From NCBI GenBank assembly GCA_004431415.1, contig QPMI01000202.1:61757-125756 (forward strand): DNA of 64,000 nucleotides. The letters run 5' to 3'. Each line of letters begins with the position of its first letter. Position 1 is the stretch's first letter. Position numbers and translations under genes: made by a program. This document shows positions 62,201 through 64,000 of the stretch, one piece after another. The DNA is from Cyanophora paradoxa. Taxonomy: Eukaryota; Glaucocystophyceae; Cyanophorales; Cyanophoraceae. The notes beneath the pieces are model-generated. The model saw only the letters and a program-made list of their open reading frames with translations. It was not told the origin of the DNA and searched no databases.

Positions 62201-63708
62201 GGCCCATCGCGCGCGCCATCCCCGCCGCCACCATCCTCTTCTGCGACATCGTCGGGGTGCGCGAGGCTCCAGACCCGGGGCCGGGGGAGAGGCGCCGCGC
62301 CCCCCTTTGCTTGCATTCGGGGAGACCCGCTTCGTCGGGCTCGCCTCGCCTAGACCCCAGGCCCTAGGCCTAGGCCTTGGAGGCTCGCGATCGTGCTCTG
62401 CGCCGACCTCACTCCCAACTCCCGCGCGAGCTCGCTGGAGCGCCTGCTGAGTGCGCGCCGCGCGCCGCTGCGCGCAGTTCACGCGCCTCTCGTCCGCGCT
62501 GCCGGCCCCGCACGTCGTGGAGACCCTCAACGTGCCTCCCCCGCCCCGCCCTCCGGCTCCCACACGTGGCCCCGACGCCGGCGCCCCCGGCAGACCCTCT
62601 TCGGCGTCTTCGACCGCCTTTGCGCCCACTTCCGCGTCGAGAAGATCAAGACGGCGCGCCGTCCCCCAGGCGGCAGCCCTCTAGATCTTCCGCTGAGCGG
62701 GGCGGGGCGGACAGATCGGGGACGCGTTCATGGCGGCGAGCGGGGTGCCGGAGCCCCGGGAGGACCACGCGGCGGCCGCCGTCGAGCTCGCCGAGGCGAT
62801 GTTCTCCGCCCTCGATCACTACAACGAGGCCCGCCGCCGCCACATCCCCCCGAGGCTCCCTGCGCCGCCCCTGACCCCGACGCGCCCCGACCCGCCCCGC
62901 AGCTGCACCCGGGGTCGCCGCCCCTCGCCCTCCGCATGGGAATGCACTCGGGCCCCGTCGTCGGGGGCGTCATCGGTGCGGGGCCGGCGCGGGGCGGGCC
63001 CGCGCAGATGGCTCGAGATGCGCCGAGCGCTGACGGCGGGGGGCCTGGTCGGCAGGGGACAGCAAGCTCCAGTACGACGTCTTCGTGCGCCCCCGGCCCC
63101 CGCCCCGCCCCGCTGCCCGCGAGCCAAGCGGCGGGGCGGGGCGCAGGGGGACACCGTCAACGTCGCCTCGCGCATGGAGTCCAACGGCGTCGCCGGCCGC
63201 ATCCAGGTGCCAGCCGCGCAGGCCGGGGCCCGGGGCCCGGGGCCCGAGATGCAGCTGGACTCGCCCCTGGGAGGCGGCCCCTCGCGATCGCCGTGCCGAC
63301 GCGGGGGCGGCAGGTGTCGGCAGCGACGCACGCGCTGGTGGCCGACAGGTTCCGCTGGGAGCGCCGCGAGGAGGCCCTGCTGGTCAAGGGCAAGGACGAG
63401 CCCATCGTCTGCTTCCTCTTCGCCGGGCGCCTCGAGGGCGGCCCGGGCCCCACCGACGTCCGCCCCTTCTTCGCGCAGTGCGTCCGACGCGTTTCGAGCT
63501 CGCCGAGTCGCCGGCTCGTGGCGAGGGTGGCCGGGGCTGACGCGGGGCGGGGGCGCGGCGGGGCGGCAGGGCGCTGGAGCGACACGGCTCGATCCTGCAG
63601 ATGTGCGGCGCCGACCTAGACGTGCAGGGCGCCGCCCTCAGGGGCTCCTTTACCCTCCCCGCCACCTCCGCCTACCTCGCGCGCACCCCGTGCCTGAGCC
63701 CCCGCTAG
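59282..63708 (+). CDS. Tandem-GAF class III adenylate cyclase
   Basis: Makes cAMP from ATP. ATG 59282 gives GAACS, an N-terminus fit for N-myristoylation (Gly2) and palmitoylation (Cys5), followed by a Ser/Arg-rich region. GAF1: LRQYDILDTTDEES, FDRIVQFCAALFE, LPICLVSLVENERQWFKARC, TGRDVSFCSHVV, FAENPLVVGPPHIRFYAG and RQRLCDLADMVMRELE (59.8-61.0 kb). A second GAF-like part spans WLVQSVLVGKQRRVWAG to TLSFLALLAAALVGVVEQQ (61.5-62.0 kb). The catalytic domain has RSILPESLISPLLA, ILFCDIVG-FTRLSSAL (metal Asp), KIKT-IGDAFMAASG, LALRMGMHSGPVVGGVIG, SKLQYDVF-GDTVNVASRMES (across an intron), QVSAATHALVADRFRW and LLVKGKDEPI. Lys in KIKT and Asp in YDVF at the purine-selecting sites indicate ATP rather than GTP. 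Stop TAG 63706-63708. The order GAF-GAF-cyclase resembles cyanobacterial CyaB-type enzymes. No clear transmembrane domain. Confidence 0.9.
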
Positions 63709-64000
63709 CTGTCGCCACCAGCCGCGGAGCTGCAGCACGTGCGCTGCCGCTCTGCCTCGCTGCCGCACTGCGACAGTGCCGCATCCCACACGGCTGGCTC
63801 ATCAGATCTAGAATTCATTTCAGTAGTGATCGAAATGGATGTCGATCGCACTGCGGCAAATCGCCAGTTTTCCTTAGTGAGATAGTGAAGTTTTGGTTTG
63901 AGCTTTTATTTCAGTAGTAGTCGAGTTTCTTCGCACTCTAAATCTAGATCTACATGTACTTCTCTTTTTTTTCATTGAACATAAATGATCGATATCAGTG
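63709..64000. other. 3' flank of the cyclase gene
   Basis: A/T-rich. It contains AGATCTAGAATTC (63805), TTTCAGTAGT repeated at 63828 and 63910, AAATCTAGATCTAC (63940) and ATCGATATC at the end. No gene is seen. Confidence 0.5.

Noticed and set aside
60238-62316. 692-residue minus-strand open frame
   Set aside because: Antisense to the GAF and cyclase exons. High GC leaves few stop codons; no motif is recognisable.

Overview
The window is nuclear DNA of a GC-rich, intron-dense unicellular eukaryote, most likely an alga or other protist. The genes are cut by very short introns (about 40-100 nt) that end in AG. Many introns start with GC instead of GT, and most carry a CTGAC- or CTCAC-like branch site close to the acceptor. 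Two U6 spliceosomal snRNA genes, an SR splicing factor, CAF1 deadenylase, the mitochondrial helicase Twinkle and an Atm1-type ABC exporter all confirm a eukaryotic nuclear genome. The heavy use of GC-AG introns would fit a haptophyte or similar lineage, but I cannot place the organism from sequence alone. Intergenic DNA is less GC-rich and unusually full of short palindromes (AGATCT, GATATC, CATATG, GCATGC, GAATTC, TGATCA).

Layout: 1-2433 (-) type IID (ENA-like) cation ATPase, cut by the window edge; 2930-6873 (-) Atm1/ABCB7-like half ABC transporter; 7064-8979 (+) AKAP17A-like RNA-binding protein; 9774-13241 (+) coiled-coil protein of unknown function; 13966-19009 (-) Twinkle-like mitochondrial primase-helicase with an N-terminal AT-hook array; 19593-19700 (+) U6 snRNA; 19958-21973 (-) GT2-like glycosyltransferase; 22131-22871 (+) weak small gene; 22868-24075 (-) CAF1/POP2 deadenylase; 24213-25631 (+) SR protein; 26224-27448 (-) unknown; 28053-31447 (+) unknown; 31595-31945 (+) degenerate copy of the Twinkle 3' end; 32143-33006 (-) probable mitochondrial helical protein; 33115-38983 (+) P5B ATPase (ATP13A2/3-like); 40206-44397 (+) unknown; 44882-46144 (-) four-helix membrane protein; 46385-46493 (-) second U6 snRNA; 47244-51095 (-) TreZ-type maltooligosyltrehalose trehalohydrolase; 51239-53845 (+) coiled-coil/proline-rich protein; 54515-58669 (-) divergent ABC transporter; 59282-63708 (+) tandem-GAF adenylate cyclase.

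Genes often sit in tight divergent pairs with 100-190 bp between start codons (Atm1/AKAP17A, CAF1/SR, helical protein/P5B, TreZ/coiled-coil), so shared bidirectional promoters are likely. Functional themes are ion and polyamine transport (ENA and P5B ATPases), mitochondrial maintenance (Twinkle, Atm1, the PPR-like protein), RNA processing (U6, SR, AKAP17A-like, CAF1), trehalose formation from alpha-glucan (TreZ) and cAMP signalling.

The most striking structure is a pair of inverted, nearly identical segments of about 0.7 kb, each holding a U6 gene. One arm ends a few bases before the Twinkle start codon. The 3' end of the same Twinkle gene is separately copied, also inverted, at 31.6 kb. Other notable points are the AT-hook array on Twinkle, an intron-bearing gene for a usually prokaryotic TreZ, widespread GC-AG introns, introns that can fold on themselves through CCCCG/CGGGG tracts, and a probable 5-nt microexon. 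All exon joins were made by hand from codon phase and splice dinucleotides, so gene spans are more reliable than individual exon borders.
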